This document shows positions 15,929 through 23,484 of a DNA stretch of 33,754 bases, one piece after another. The position numbers and the translations under genes are program-made. The notes beneath the pieces are model-generated. The model was given only the letters and a program-made list of their open reading frames with translations, ran no database searches and was not told where the DNA came from. Every line of letters starts with the position of its first letter. Within the stretch, counting starts at the first letter, position 1. Source of the DNA: an uncultured Granulicella sp. (GTDB lineage Bacteria > Acidobacteriota > Terriglobia > Terriglobales > Acidobacteriaceae); the NCBI GenBank assembly GCA_903932155.1, contig CAIZFH010000260.1:1-33754 (forward strand), in the 5' to 3' direction.

Positions 15929-17335
15929 GTGCGCAAACCCAACAGCAAGATGCGTCTGTTCCCCCTGATTGCAGCCACTTACTTCATGGTCGCAGGAGGC
16001 CCGTATGGACTGGAAGACATCCTCGGCGACGCGGGCTACGGCCGCGCACTCCTTCTCCTTCTCCTAATCCCCATCCTATGGAGCCTGCCCACCGCGCTCA
16101 TGGTGGGAGAACTCGCCTCCGCGCTGCCCGAGGAGGGCGGCTATTACTGCTGGGTTCGCCGCGCCCTCGGTCCGTTCTGGGGCTTTCAGGAGGCCTGGCT
16201 CTCGCTCGCCGCCAGCATCTTTGACATGGCCATCTATCCTGTAATTTTCGTCCTATACCTCTCCCGCGTCGCACCCGAACTCACCGCCGGTGCTCGCGGC
16301 ACGTTCTGGGAACTGGCTGTCGTCCTGGTCTGTGCGGCCTGGAACCTGCGCGGTGCCAAGGCCGTCGGCGAGGGATCTATAGGCTTCTTCGCCGTCCTGC
16401 TCGCACCCTTCGTCGTCCTCGTCGCCCTTGGCCTCTGGAAGGGCCTCTTCAGCCACGCCAATGGGTTGCTCACCGTCGGCGGCCACCTGCGCCAATCCCT
16501 TGCTCTGATACATGCGCCCGTTGCCGCACCCTCGCTCGCCGGTGCCGTCTCCATCGCTCTTTGGAACTATATGGGCTGGGACAACGCCTCCACCGTCGCC
16601 CAGGAGGTAGAGAATCCGCAGCGCAATTATCCCCGCGCCATGTTGCTCTCCGCCGCGTTGGTTGCCGCTACCTATATAGTCCCGCTCACAGCAGTCGCCA
16701 TCAGCGGAATCCCCGCCGAACAGTTCACTACCGGTGCGTGGACCGATGCGGCGCGTTTCGTCGCAGGTCCTGGCCTCTTCGGAACCATCCTGGCACTGGC
16801 CGTCGTACTCGGAGGTATGCTCAACGGCGTAGGAATGTTCAACGCTCTTATGCTCAGCTACGCGCGCGTGCCTTTCGCCCTGGCCAAAGACGGTCTGCTG
16901 CCCCGTTTCCTTTCCCGTACCACAGCCGCCCGTCCCAACCGTGCCCCGGTGCCATGGACCTGTATCCTGCTCTGCGCTGCCGCATGGGCCATGGCCCTAG
17001 GTCTATCCTTTGAGCGTCTTATCTCCATCGACCTCGTCCTCTATGGTGCTTCCCTGCTGCTGGAATTCGTCGCCTTGGCAGTCCTCCGGCTGCGCGAGCC
17101 CGCCCTTGCCCGCCCTTTCCGTATCCCAGGCGGGTTAATCGCGGCGGTTCTGGTTGGAGTCGGCCCTGCCCTTTTGATCGCTTTCGCCCTCTTTGCGGCA
17201 CGATCCCAGCGCGTCGGCCCGCTCCCAGCCCTCGCCTTTGCCGCCCTGGTTGCAGCCGCCGGCCCGTTTGCCTACCGCTTGGCCCGCCTCGCCTCATCGC
17301 CCCAATCCCCACCCCACAGCCGGACGCCAAGATAA
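15929..17335 (+). CDS. APC-superfamily amino-acid permease
   Basis: 468 residues, very hydrophobic, about 12 membrane segments. The N-terminal signature LIAATYFMVAGGPYGLEDIL (helix 1 with the broken-helix Gly motif) and ALPEEGGYYCWVRRALGPFW (helix 2 region) are typical of the amino acid-polyamine-organocation family, as are WNYMGWDNASTVAQEVENPQ and AKDGLLPRFLSR later on. It acts in the inner membrane as a secondary transporter of an amino acid or polyamine; the substrate cannot be told from sequence. The longest frame starts at a GTG; the ATG at 15950 (MRLFPLIAAT) is an equally good start. The gene stands alone, divergent from the tRNA. Confidence 0.88.
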   Translation: MRKPNSKMRLFPLIAATYFMVAGGPYGLEDILGDAGYGRALLLLLLIPILWSLPTALMVGELASALPEEGGYYCWVRRALGPFWGFQEAWLSLAASIFDMAIYPVIFVLYLSRVAPELTAGARGTFWELAVVLVCAAWNLRGAKAVGEGSIGFFAVLLAPFVVLVALGLWKGLFSHANGLLTVGGHLRQSLALIHAPVAAPSLAGAVSIALWNYMGWDNASTVAQEVENPQRNYPRAMLLSAALVAATYIVPLTAVAISGIPAEQFTTGAWTDAARFVAGPGLFGTILALAVVLGGMLNGVGMFNALMLSYARVPFALAKDGLLPRFLSRTTAARPNRAPVPWTCILLCAAAWAMALGLSFERLISIDLVLYGASLLLEFVALAVLRLREPALARPFRIPGGLIAAVLVGVGPALLIAFALFAARSQRVGPLPALAFAALVAAAGPFAYRLARLASSPQSPPHSRTPR

Positions 17336-17499
17336 CTCTGGCGCGTTGTGCCGTCATGGTGGTACAGTTCCTTTCTCTAATCAAATCGGTCGCAGGCAGC
17401 CGGGTACGGCTGGGACCTGTCAAGCTTAAAAAAAGACTTTCCCGAACGTGGATTTTTATATATGCTTCTTCTGGCTCCGCAATACAAAGGATTCCCCCA

Positions 17500-18540
17500 A
17501 TGAAACTTTGCTTGAAGATTTTCGTTGTCGCCTTAGTCGCCGCTTTGACCTATTCCATGATCGGTTGCGCGGCCCCCGCTGGTTTCAGCTATCAGAACGT
17601 CAGCATCTCGTTGAACCAATTCTGTACCTATAATTGTTCTTCGGTTACCTATGACCCGAATACCATCCCCCCCCTTGGTACGTCGAATACCCAGTATGCA
17701 TGGGAGATCAACTCGGGCACTACCTACTTCTTCACTGCAAACGTCGTGAATGCTCCGGCCAACTTCACCTGGGCTCTCTACCCAACGGAGAACCTCAGCC
17801 AGCCCAACCCCTATCCCACGGGGAGTAGCACCCCTGTCGGCGAGCAGTCGGCCGGCCCCACGGATGGCTATTTTTATGGGGCTCCCTATGGACCAACCGT
17901 CATCTACGTGCCCTCTAGCGCACCGATCTTTAGCGGCGCGGCCCTGCAACAGGCAGAGAATTTTCAATACACGACGTCTTACGTGAGTGAGGCATTGTCG
18001 ATAAACGGAACGCCGTCTCTTACAACCATCACGAAGTCGGCAACAGGTATTCCGCAGGGCGACGTGTTGCTGGCGGTCTCGGTGCCTAGCAACCCCTCGG
18101 ATCCGACCCAGACATTCACCTACTACCAATTGATGGAAATTACGGGAGGGCTTAAACTCTATCTGGTGCCCAGCACCCCCACCAACCCCACGGGGCTCAC
18201 GGACAGTGTGGTCACCATTCCTCATTCCACCGCAGCAACCGCCAACACCTTCCAGTTCTACGGCGGCGCGGTTGGAAATTCACCATGCGGCACTACAGCC
18301 GGATGCGCCGCGCAAGCAGCTGGATATCAGACTCTCAATAGCATCGACAACACAGTCGTATGGGAGGTTGGATCATCCCCGTCAACTGCCGTCGTCGGTG
18401 GCAATTCCACCTATGGCACCATCAGCACCAGTGGCCTATACACCGCTCCTACTTCGGTTCCCAGCGGCACGGTCTGTGTCGTAATGGCTGCCACACACCT
18501 GCTGACTACTACCTTGACTGCATACATCACCATCAATTAG
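17500..18540 (+). CDS. Secreted lipoprotein with bacterial Ig-like C-terminus
   Basis: 346 residues from the ATG at 17500, preceded by aaagga 8-13 bases upstream; the open frame extends to 17356 but that part lacks a signal. The start MKLCLKIFVVALVAALTYSM followed by IGC is a lipoprotein signal peptide, with Cys as the likely lipidation site. The body is rich in Ser, Thr, Asn, Gly and Pro, as in acidobacterial surface proteins. Near the C-terminus the phrase GTISTSGLYTAPTSVPSGTV matches an Ig-like/BIg-type repeat signature seen in many Acidobacteria exported proteins. Function unknown; cell-surface or outer-membrane location inferred. A terminator follows directly. Confidence 0.75.
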   Translation: MKLCLKIFVVALVAALTYSMIGCAAPAGFSYQNVSISLNQFCTYNCSSVTYDPNTIPPLGTSNTQYAWEINSGTTYFFTANVVNAPANFTWALYPTENLSQPNPYPTGSSTPVGEQSAGPTDGYFYGAPYGPTVIYVPSSAPIFSGAALQQAENFQYTTSYVSEALSINGTPSLTTITKSATGIPQGDVLLAVSVPSNPSDPTQTFTYYQLMEITGGLKLYLVPSTPTNPTGLTDSVVTIPHSTAATANTFQFYGGAVGNSPCGTTAGCAAQAAGYQTLNSIDNTVVWEVGSSPSTAVVGGNSTYGTISTSGLYTAPTSVPSGTVCVVMAATHLLTTTLTAYITIN

Positions 18541-18574
18541 AGCCAGTCCTCCATCATCTTCAAGCAAACGAATT

Positions 18575-18599
18575 GGCCATCCGCTAGGGTGGCCTTTTT
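18575..18599 (+). terminator. Rho-independent terminator after the lipoprotein gene
   Basis: Stem ggccatcc / gggtggcc (8 pairs, one G-U), loop gcta, then ttttt. It starts 34 bases after the lipoprotein stop and separates that gene from purS. Confidence 0.8.
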
Positions 18600-18710
18600 G
18601 TTGCGTACATCGTTGCCATGCGGCATGGATCGTTTCTTGCCAGCGCCTCGAATCCAATCCCGTCCGAGCGACACACACGTCCCTGCGCTCAATCATCCCC
18701 GCCAAACGTC

Positions 18711-18716
18711 TATAAT
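18711..18716 (+). promoter_or_regulatory. -10 box placing purS on a near-leaderless transcript
   Basis: TATAAT ends 7 bases before the purS ATG, so the predicted transcription start falls on or next to the start codon. No ribosome-binding site is present. The -35 position (ctcaat, 18688-18693, 17-base spacer) is weak. Confidence 0.45.
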
Positions 18717-18723
18717 CAGTCCC

Positions 18724-18975
18724 ATGAATGCCCATGTCTATGTCACATTGAAGCGCACCGTCCTCGATGCCCAGGGCCAGACCGTTGCCGGAGCACTCCG
18801 CCGCATGGGTTTGAATGGGGTCGCGGATGTCCGCCAGGGAAAGTACTTCCTGCTTACCCTTGAAGATTCGCTTGCATCCAACCCGGCCGCGGCACAGGTT
18901 GAAGTGGAGCGCATCGCGCGCGAAGTCCTAACCAACCCCGTCATCGAAGAGTATTCCCTCCGCCTCGAGCCCTGA
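18724..18975 (+). CDS. purS: Phosphoribosylformylglycinamidine synthase subunit PurS
   Basis: 83 residues, the normal PurS length. The start MNAHVYVTLKRTVLDAQGQT, the segment ALRRMGLNGVADVRQGKYF and the end NPVIEEYSLRLEP match the PurS family. PurS joins PurL and PurQ to make formylglycinamidine ribonucleotide synthase in purine synthesis, helping the ammonia channel form. purQ and purL are not next to it; hemE follows instead. The ATG at 18724 is the start; the longer open frame from 18589 runs over the terminator and is not PurS-like. Confidence 0.92.
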   Translation: MNAHVYVTLKRTVLDAQGQTVAGALRRMGLNGVADVRQGKYFLLTLEDSLASNPAAAQVEVERIAREVLTNPVIEEYSLRLEP

Positions 18976-19032
18976 ACTCCCATACCGCACCCCGAGTCGG
19001 CGTACCTAGCCTTCCGCCGCCCCTCTTGAAGG

Positions 19033-20145
19033 ATGCTACGCTCAAAGATTGGGAGACAGATCACGTTGAGAACACTTCGCACCAACCCCGCAGCCGGCAA
19101 CGGTAGCCGATTCCTACGCGCCTGCCTGCGCCTGCCCGTCGACCGCACCCCTGTCTGGTTTCTGCGTCAGGCCGGTCGCTACATGCCGGAGTATCGCGCA
19201 GTCCGCAGTCATCATTCCCTGCTGGAAATCTGTCGCACGCCTGAGATCGCAGCCGAGGTCACCATCACCGCCGCCGAGTACCTCGGCGTAGACGCAGCCA
19301 TCATCTTCGCCGACCTCCTGCTGCCTCTCACTCCCATGGGTCTCGACTTCGAGTTCGTCGCCGATGAGGGTCCCCGCGTCCATGCTCCCATCCGCTCCGC
19401 GGATCAGGCCCGCGCCCTCCGCACAGACCGCACGGAAGATTTGTTGTACGTCTCCCGCGCCATCGAAAAAGTCGCCACCCACTTCGCTTCGCCTCGCATC
19501 GACGGAGACCAGCTCGGCATCATCGGCTTCTGCGGCGCGCCCTTCACCCTAGCCAGCTACATGATCGAGGGCGGCAGCTCCCGCAACTACATTGAAACCA
19601 AAAAAATAATGTATGGAGACACCACCGCCTGGCCCATCCTCATGGAGAAGCTGGTCACCGTGCTGGCCGAGTACGCCGCACAGCAGGTCGAAGCCGGAGC
19701 CGACGTAATCCAGGTCTTCGATTCCTGGGTCGGCGCGCTCTCAGTCACCGACTATCGCCAGTATGCGCTCGCCCCCACCACCGATCTCATCACCCGCATC
19801 CGCACCCTCGGTGTCCCTGTCATCTACTTCGGCGTGGACACCGCATCGCTTCTACCCGCCATGTGCGAGACTGGTGCCGACGTCATCGGCCTGGACTGGC
19901 GCACCCCGCTCGATCACGCCTGGCGCGCCCTCAATTACGCCGTCGCCGTGCAGGGCAACCTCGATCCCATCGCCCTCTTCGCTCCGCCTGAAGTCCTCCA
20001 CGCCCGCGTCGCAGAGGTCCTCGCCGCCGCCGCAGGCCGCCCCGGCCACATCTTCAACCTTGGCCACGGCATCGTCCCCAACACCCCCGTCGAAGCCGTC
20101 CTGGCCGTCGTCCGCCAGATCAAAAGCAGCCCTCATCAACCATGA
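19033..20145 (+). CDS. hemE: Uroporphyrinogen decarboxylase HemE
   Basis: 370 residues. Family signatures are complete: PVWFLRQAGRYMPEYR near the N-terminus (Arg and Asp-neighbour residues bind the substrate carboxylates), IIFADLLLPL, GFCGAPFTLASYMIEGG, VIQVFDSWVGALS, and NLGHGIVPNTP near the end. It removes four acetate carboxyls from uroporphyrinogen III to give coproporphyrinogen III in haem synthesis, in the cytoplasm. The ATG at 19033 has gaagg directly against it; a TTG at 19066 with gggaga 8-13 bases upstream is a serious alternative start. It overlaps hemH by four bases (ATGA), so the two are coupled. Confidence 0.95.
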   Translation: MLRSKIGRQITLRTLRTNPAAGNGSRFLRACLRLPVDRTPVWFLRQAGRYMPEYRAVRSHHSLLEICRTPEIAAEVTITAAEYLGVDAAIIFADLLLPLTPMGLDFEFVADEGPRVHAPIRSADQARALRTDRTEDLLYVSRAIEKVATHFASPRIDGDQLGIIGFCGAPFTLASYMIEGGSSRNYIETKKIMYGDTTAWPILMEKLVTVLAEYAAQQVEAGADVIQVFDSWVGALSVTDYRQYALAPTTDLITRIRTLGVPVIYFGVDTASLLPAMCETGADVIGLDWRTPLDHAWRALNYAVAVQGNLDPIALFAPPEVLHARVAEVLAAAAGRPGHIFNLGHGIVPNTPVEAVLAVVRQIKSSPHQP

Positions 20146-21236
20146 AGCAGCCCACCGCCAACACCGCCGTTCTCCTCCTCGCCCACGGCACACCCAACGT
20201 CCTCGGCGATATGGCAGAGTACCTCTCCAAAGTTACCGGAGGCCGCCCACTCCCGCCCCAGGTCGTCGCCGAGCTGCAGCACCGCTACGCACAAATCGGC
20301 CTCGGAGACACGCCAGGCACAGAGCCCCCGCCTCTCACCCGCTGGACGCTGGAGCAGGCCCGTCTGCTCGAGTCAGCCCTCACCGCCGCTGGACATCCCC
20401 TCCCTGTCTACGTCGCCATGCGCAACTGGCATCCCTTCATTCCCGACGTGGTCCACCAGATGCTCGCCGATGGCGTCACCCGCATCCTCGCCCTCTGCCT
20501 CGCCCCACAGAACTCCAGCACCAGCACAGGCCTCTACCGCCGCGCCCTCGTCGCCGCTCTCGACGCCGAAGCCGCCCATAACCCATCCGCGCTTAAGCCC
20601 ACCCTCACATTTGTCGATACCTGGTCCGATGAGCCGGCCCTCATCCAGGCCTTCGCTCAGCGCCTTGTTGGCCTCTGCACAAAACTGGGTGCCCCACATC
20701 TCGCTTCTGAGATGTGGGATAGAGATCCCCGGAAGCACTACCCGGAATCACTTCCAGTCCTCTTCACAGCCCACTCCGTCCCCTGCCGCACGGTCCAGTC
20801 CAGCGAATCCAACCCCACCCCCGACCCCTACCCCATCGAGGCCAAGCGCACCGCAGAACTCGTCTTCCAGTCTGCCGCTCGCCAGCTCCCAAACTTGAAA
20901 AAATGGTTCTTCGCCTTCCAGAGCCAGGGAGTTGCCGGAGGGCCCTGGATCGGCCCCACCGTCGAAGAGACCCTCGCCGCCATCGCCACCGCAGGCCATA
21001 CTGGAGTCGTCCTCCAACCCATCGGCTTCCTCTCCGACCATGTCGAAATCCTCTACGACATCGACATCGCCTTCGCCGCCACCGCGCGCACCCTCGGACT
21101 GCATCTCTACCGCCCCGAATCCCTCAACGACTCCCCGCTCCTCACACAGGCCCTCGTAAACGTCGTCCTCGATCAACTGACCACTACCCACTATCCACTG
21201 TCTCCCTACCGCACCTCCAGCAGCACCACTCCGTGA
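20142..21236 (+). CDS. hemH: Ferrochelatase HemH with a repeat-derived insertion
   Basis: 364 residues. LLLAHGTPNVLGDMAEYL opens the protein, LFTAHSVP holds the catalytic His, FAFQSQGVAGGPWIGPTVEE and PIGFLSDHVEILYDID hold the conserved Glu. It inserts Fe2+ to form haem (or coproheme, depending on the pathway). Coupled to hemE by ATGA. Residues ~184-193 (APHLASEMWD) are encoded by a 26-bp palindrome (20693-20718) of a repeat family found elsewhere in the window; it sits in a loop region and keeps the frame. The last 31 bases overlap the 3' end of the opposite-strand alpha-galactosidase gene. Confidence 0.92.
   Translation: MKQPTANTAVLLLAHGTPNVLGDMAEYLSKVTGGRPLPPQVVAELQHRYAQIGLGDTPGTEPPPLTRWTLEQARLLESALTAAGHPLPVYVAMRNWHPFIPDVVHQMLADGVTRILALCLAPQNSSTSTGLYRRALVAALDAEAAHNPSALKPTLTFVDTWSDEPALIQAFAQRLVGLCTKLGAPHLASEMWDRDPRKHYPESLPVLFTAHSVPCRTVQSSESNPTPDPYPIEAKRTAELVFQSAARQLPNLKKWFFAFQSQGVAGGPWIGPTVEETLAAIATAGHTGVVLQPIGFLSDHVEILYDIDIAFAATARTLGLHLYRPESLNDSPLLTQALVNVVLDQLTTTHYPLSPYRTSSSTTP
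20693..20718. repeat. REP-like palindrome inside hemH
   Basis: cccacatctc, 6-nt loop, gagatgtggg: perfect 10-bp arms, preceded by gggtgc. The head GGGTGCCCCACATCT is shared with the copy at 29165-29190, and GGGTGCCCC with those at 25706 and 25748. Confidence 0.8.
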
Positions 21237-22456
21237 CGCGGCACCGTGAACTTCGTGTCGTCCTTAACCTTCCCAAGTTCCTTTGCTGCCCACACATCGC
21301 GAGCCGTCACCGCGCCCGCGAATCCCATCTCCTTCAGGTGAAGCCGGATCCCGCGCATCTCGCTGGCCGTCTCGCCAAAATTGAAGATCGCTACCGCTTT
21401 GGCCCCACCCTTCAGCGGCTTCGCCCATATCTCCACCGGCCCTTCGGCATAGACTCGGCTTCCCTGCTTCCCCAGCGTGTCCTGGTCAATCGCAATCACC
21501 TCTTTATTCATCAGGATCGCAGCAATCTCCGGAGTCATCTGGGTCAGGTTGTTACCCGCGATCAGCGGCGCTGCCAGCATGGCCCACAACGTCATGTGGG
21601 TCATATTCTCGTCGTGGTTCAGCCTGCCGTTGCCTACTTCCAGCATGTCGGGATCGTTCCAGTGTCCCGGCCCCGCAAACTTCTCCAGCCCAGCCTGCGA
21701 TCGCCCAATCAGGCTCATACGGTCGAAGTTTGCTGAGATGTCGCCCGTCGTCCGCCACAGGTTCGCACCCACGCTCGGCCCCCAATCCCATACTGAATCG
21801 TCGCCATACTGGCAGAAACTGTAAACCATCGGACGGCCCGTCTTCAAAATCGCCTGGTGCATCTTCTCGTACGCAGCGCGCATCAGCTTGTTCTGCGCAG
21901 ACGTGTCATCCGGGGCCTGCTGCCGCATCACTCCGCCATAGCTGCACAGGTCGTACTTCAGATAGTCAATACCCCACTCCGCATAGGTCGCCGCGTCCTG
22001 CTCTTCGTGGCCCAGGCTGCCCTCGTAGCGCGCGCACGTCTGCGCCCCCGGTGAAGAATAAATCCCGAGTTTCAGTCCCTTGGAGTGGACATAATCCGCC
22101 AGCGCCTTCATGTCGGGAAACTTCTCGTTGCTCTGGATCTTCCCCGCGGCGTCGCGCTTGCCCTCCCATGTGTCGTCGATGTTCACATACACATAGCCAG
22201 CGTCGCGCATCCCGGTCGATACCAGCAGGTCCGTCGTATCGCGAATATCTTTGTCCGTCACCTTGCCGGCAAAAAAGTTCCAGCTATTCCAGCCCATCGG
22301 CGGAGTCGCCGCCACCAGAGGGCGAGTCGTTGCAGCATGCGGTCGAGCCGCAACCGCTCCTGCTTTGCTGGTTTGTGTTGCCTGTGCTCCTGCCCCAAGC
22401 GCCGCCACCCATAGAATCACACAACATGTCTGCAACCTCTGCCGCCATACACGCAT
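21206..22456 (-). CDS. Alpha-galactosidase, glycoside hydrolase family 27
   Basis: 416 residues from the ATG at 22456, which has acggagg seven bases upstream; the open frame reaches 22513. An N-terminal signal peptide (RVWRQRLQTCCVILWVAALG, cleavage near GAGAQA) predicts export. The GH27 barrel shows PPMGWNSWNFF, YVYVNIDDTWEG, IDYLKYDLCSYGG with the nucleophile Asp in KYD, WRTTGDISANFDRM with the probable acid/base Asp, and GPGHWNDPDMLEVGNG. It would release terminal alpha-galactose from plant oligosaccharides or galactomannan, in keeping with the plant-polymer diet implied by the lyase at the window start. It converges on hemH and overlaps its end by 31 bases. Confidence 0.93.
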   Translation of the reverse strand: MRVWRQRLQTCCVILWVAALGAGAQATQTSKAGAVAARPHAATTRPLVAATPPMGWNSWNFFAGKVTDKDIRDTTDLLVSTGMRDAGYVYVNIDDTWEGKRDAAGKIQSNEKFPDMKALADYVHSKGLKLGIYSSPGAQTCARYEGSLGHEEQDAATYAEWGIDYLKYDLCSYGGVMRQQAPDDTSAQNKLMRAAYEKMHQAILKTGRPMVYSFCQYGDDSVWDWGPSVGANLWRTTGDISANFDRMSLIGRSQAGLEKFAGPGHWNDPDMLEVGNGRLNHDENMTHMTLWAMLAAPLIAGNNLTQMTPEIAAILMNKEVIAIDQDTLGKQGSRVYAEGPVEIWAKPLKGGAKAVAIFNFGETASEMRGIRLHLKEMGFAGAVTARDVWAAKELGKVKDDTKFTVPRHGVVLLEVR

Positions 22457-22536
22457 CCCCAAGCCTCCGTGAAACTCCTCACGAATCTTAGAGTCTGCAC
22501 CACCAACATGCAAATCATGCGCGCTCCGCTAAATAA

Positions 22537-22578
22537 AATGCGCTCCCGCTCTCCGGGTTAGGAGAACAGGAGCGCATT
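22537..22578 (-). terminator. Terminator of the TonB-C gene
   Basis: Arms aatgcgctcc and ggagcgcatt are perfect over 10 bp, with a further inner tctcc/ggaga pairing. On the minus strand the hairpin lies 27 bases after the stop at 22606 and is followed by ttttattt. It separates this gene from the downstream alpha-galactosidase. Confidence 0.8.
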
Positions 22579-22605
22579 GAACCGTGCTACTCGACTCGCA
22601 GTCGT

Positions 22606-23184
22606 TTACTGCTTCTCGATCTTGATCGCAATCGATACGGCGGCCTGAACCGGCTGGTTGTTCACCGTCGCCGGCTTGAAGCGATACCCGTTCACCGCCT
22701 CCAGAGCCTTCTTGTCCACCGCCTTGCCAGCCGAATGGGTCACCGAAAGATTGCGTAGAAATCCATACTCATCCACCGTTCCGCTCACTACCACACGGGA
22801 CAGGTCCGGAGTCGAAGCCAGGTCCTCTCCCGACAGTTGCAGATCCACCGAGCGAGCAAGTTGAGGTGCGGATGTCAAGGTTGGCGCGCTGCCCCCAAAG
22901 CCGTACTCCAGTGTCCCGGCTCGGCGCAGTGCCTCCTGGGTAAAGTCCTCTGTCAGTTGGGTCGATACAAACTCCCGAACCGTGACAGAACTTGCAGAAG
23001 TCATCGTAGAGGCAACATCGGCCCTGACTCCTGCCTTCACAACCGCCGCCAACGCAGCAGGTTGGGTTACCTCAGCCTGCAACTGCGCTGAGGGAGTCGC
23101 CGGCTTCGATTGCGCCGGCTGGATGGGCTGTCCTTGGACCAGGACAGGAACCAGTACGAGTGAAGATAAAATCGCTAGTCGCAT
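22606..23184 (-). CDS. Periplasmic protein with TonB C-terminal domain
   Basis: 192 residues from the ATG at 23184, which has aaggaga seven bases upstream. The start MRLAILSSLVLVPVLVQGQP is a cleavable signal peptide. A Pro/Gln/Ala-rich stretch and a ~70-residue middle follow. The last ~85 residues are a TonB-C fold: VVVSGTVDEYGFLRNLSVTH, KKALEAVNGYRFKPATVNNQ, PVQAAVSIAIKIEK. Unlike true TonB it has no N-terminal membrane anchor of the TonB kind, so an ExbBD-driven transport role is doubtful; in Acidobacteria such proteins are common and uncharacterised. Transcribed alone between its own promoter and terminator. Confidence 0.8.
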   Translation of the reverse strand: MRLAILSSLVLVPVLVQGQPIQPAQSKPATPSAQLQAEVTQPAALAAVVKAGVRADVASTMTSASSVTVREFVSTQLTEDFTQEALRRAGTLEYGFGGSAPTLTSAPQLARSVDLQLSGEDLASTPDLSRVVVSGTVDEYGFLRNLSVTHSAGKAVDKKALEAVNGYRFKPATVNNQPVQAAVSIAIKIEKQ

Positions 23185-23221
23185 GGATAGTCTCCTTTTA
23201 GAACAAGTTTTGCTCAAAACA

Positions 23222-23251
23222 ACTATATGTCTAGAGTGATACAATTGTCAA
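23222..23251 (-). promoter_or_regulatory. Promoter of the TonB-C gene
   Basis: On the minus strand TTGACA (23251-23246), an 18-base spacer and TATAGT (23227-23222). The predicted start near 23215 gives a ~30-base leader that contains the aaggaga ribosome-binding site. The region further upstream (23252-23340) is unusually AT-rich and could be an UP-like element. Confidence 0.6.
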
Positions 23252-23484
23252 TAAAATAATATGAAAATAAAATATCTCAATAAAATCAAAGATTTATCGG
23301 TAGAGATGAGGACTATTGCTCACAAATTCTAAAAATCCATCTGGAATTCCATCCCAATACCCAGCGCATCAGACGCACAGCATCACCAGAGCAGCATTCC
23401 GCCGCACCTAGGGCTTGCCCCTCAGATCAATTGGTTCCCACCCTGCTCGTCCCCAGCCCACGCCACCCACCCACTTCGCCAGGC

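Noticed and set aside
19763-20581. 272-codon open frame across hemE and hemH
   Set aside because: Pro/Ser/Arg-rich shadow in a GC-rich frame; hemE and hemH fully explain the region.
21730-22491. 253-codon plus-strand open frame
   Set aside because: Shadow of the alpha-galactosidase gene; no motif, and the composition is typical of an antisense frame.
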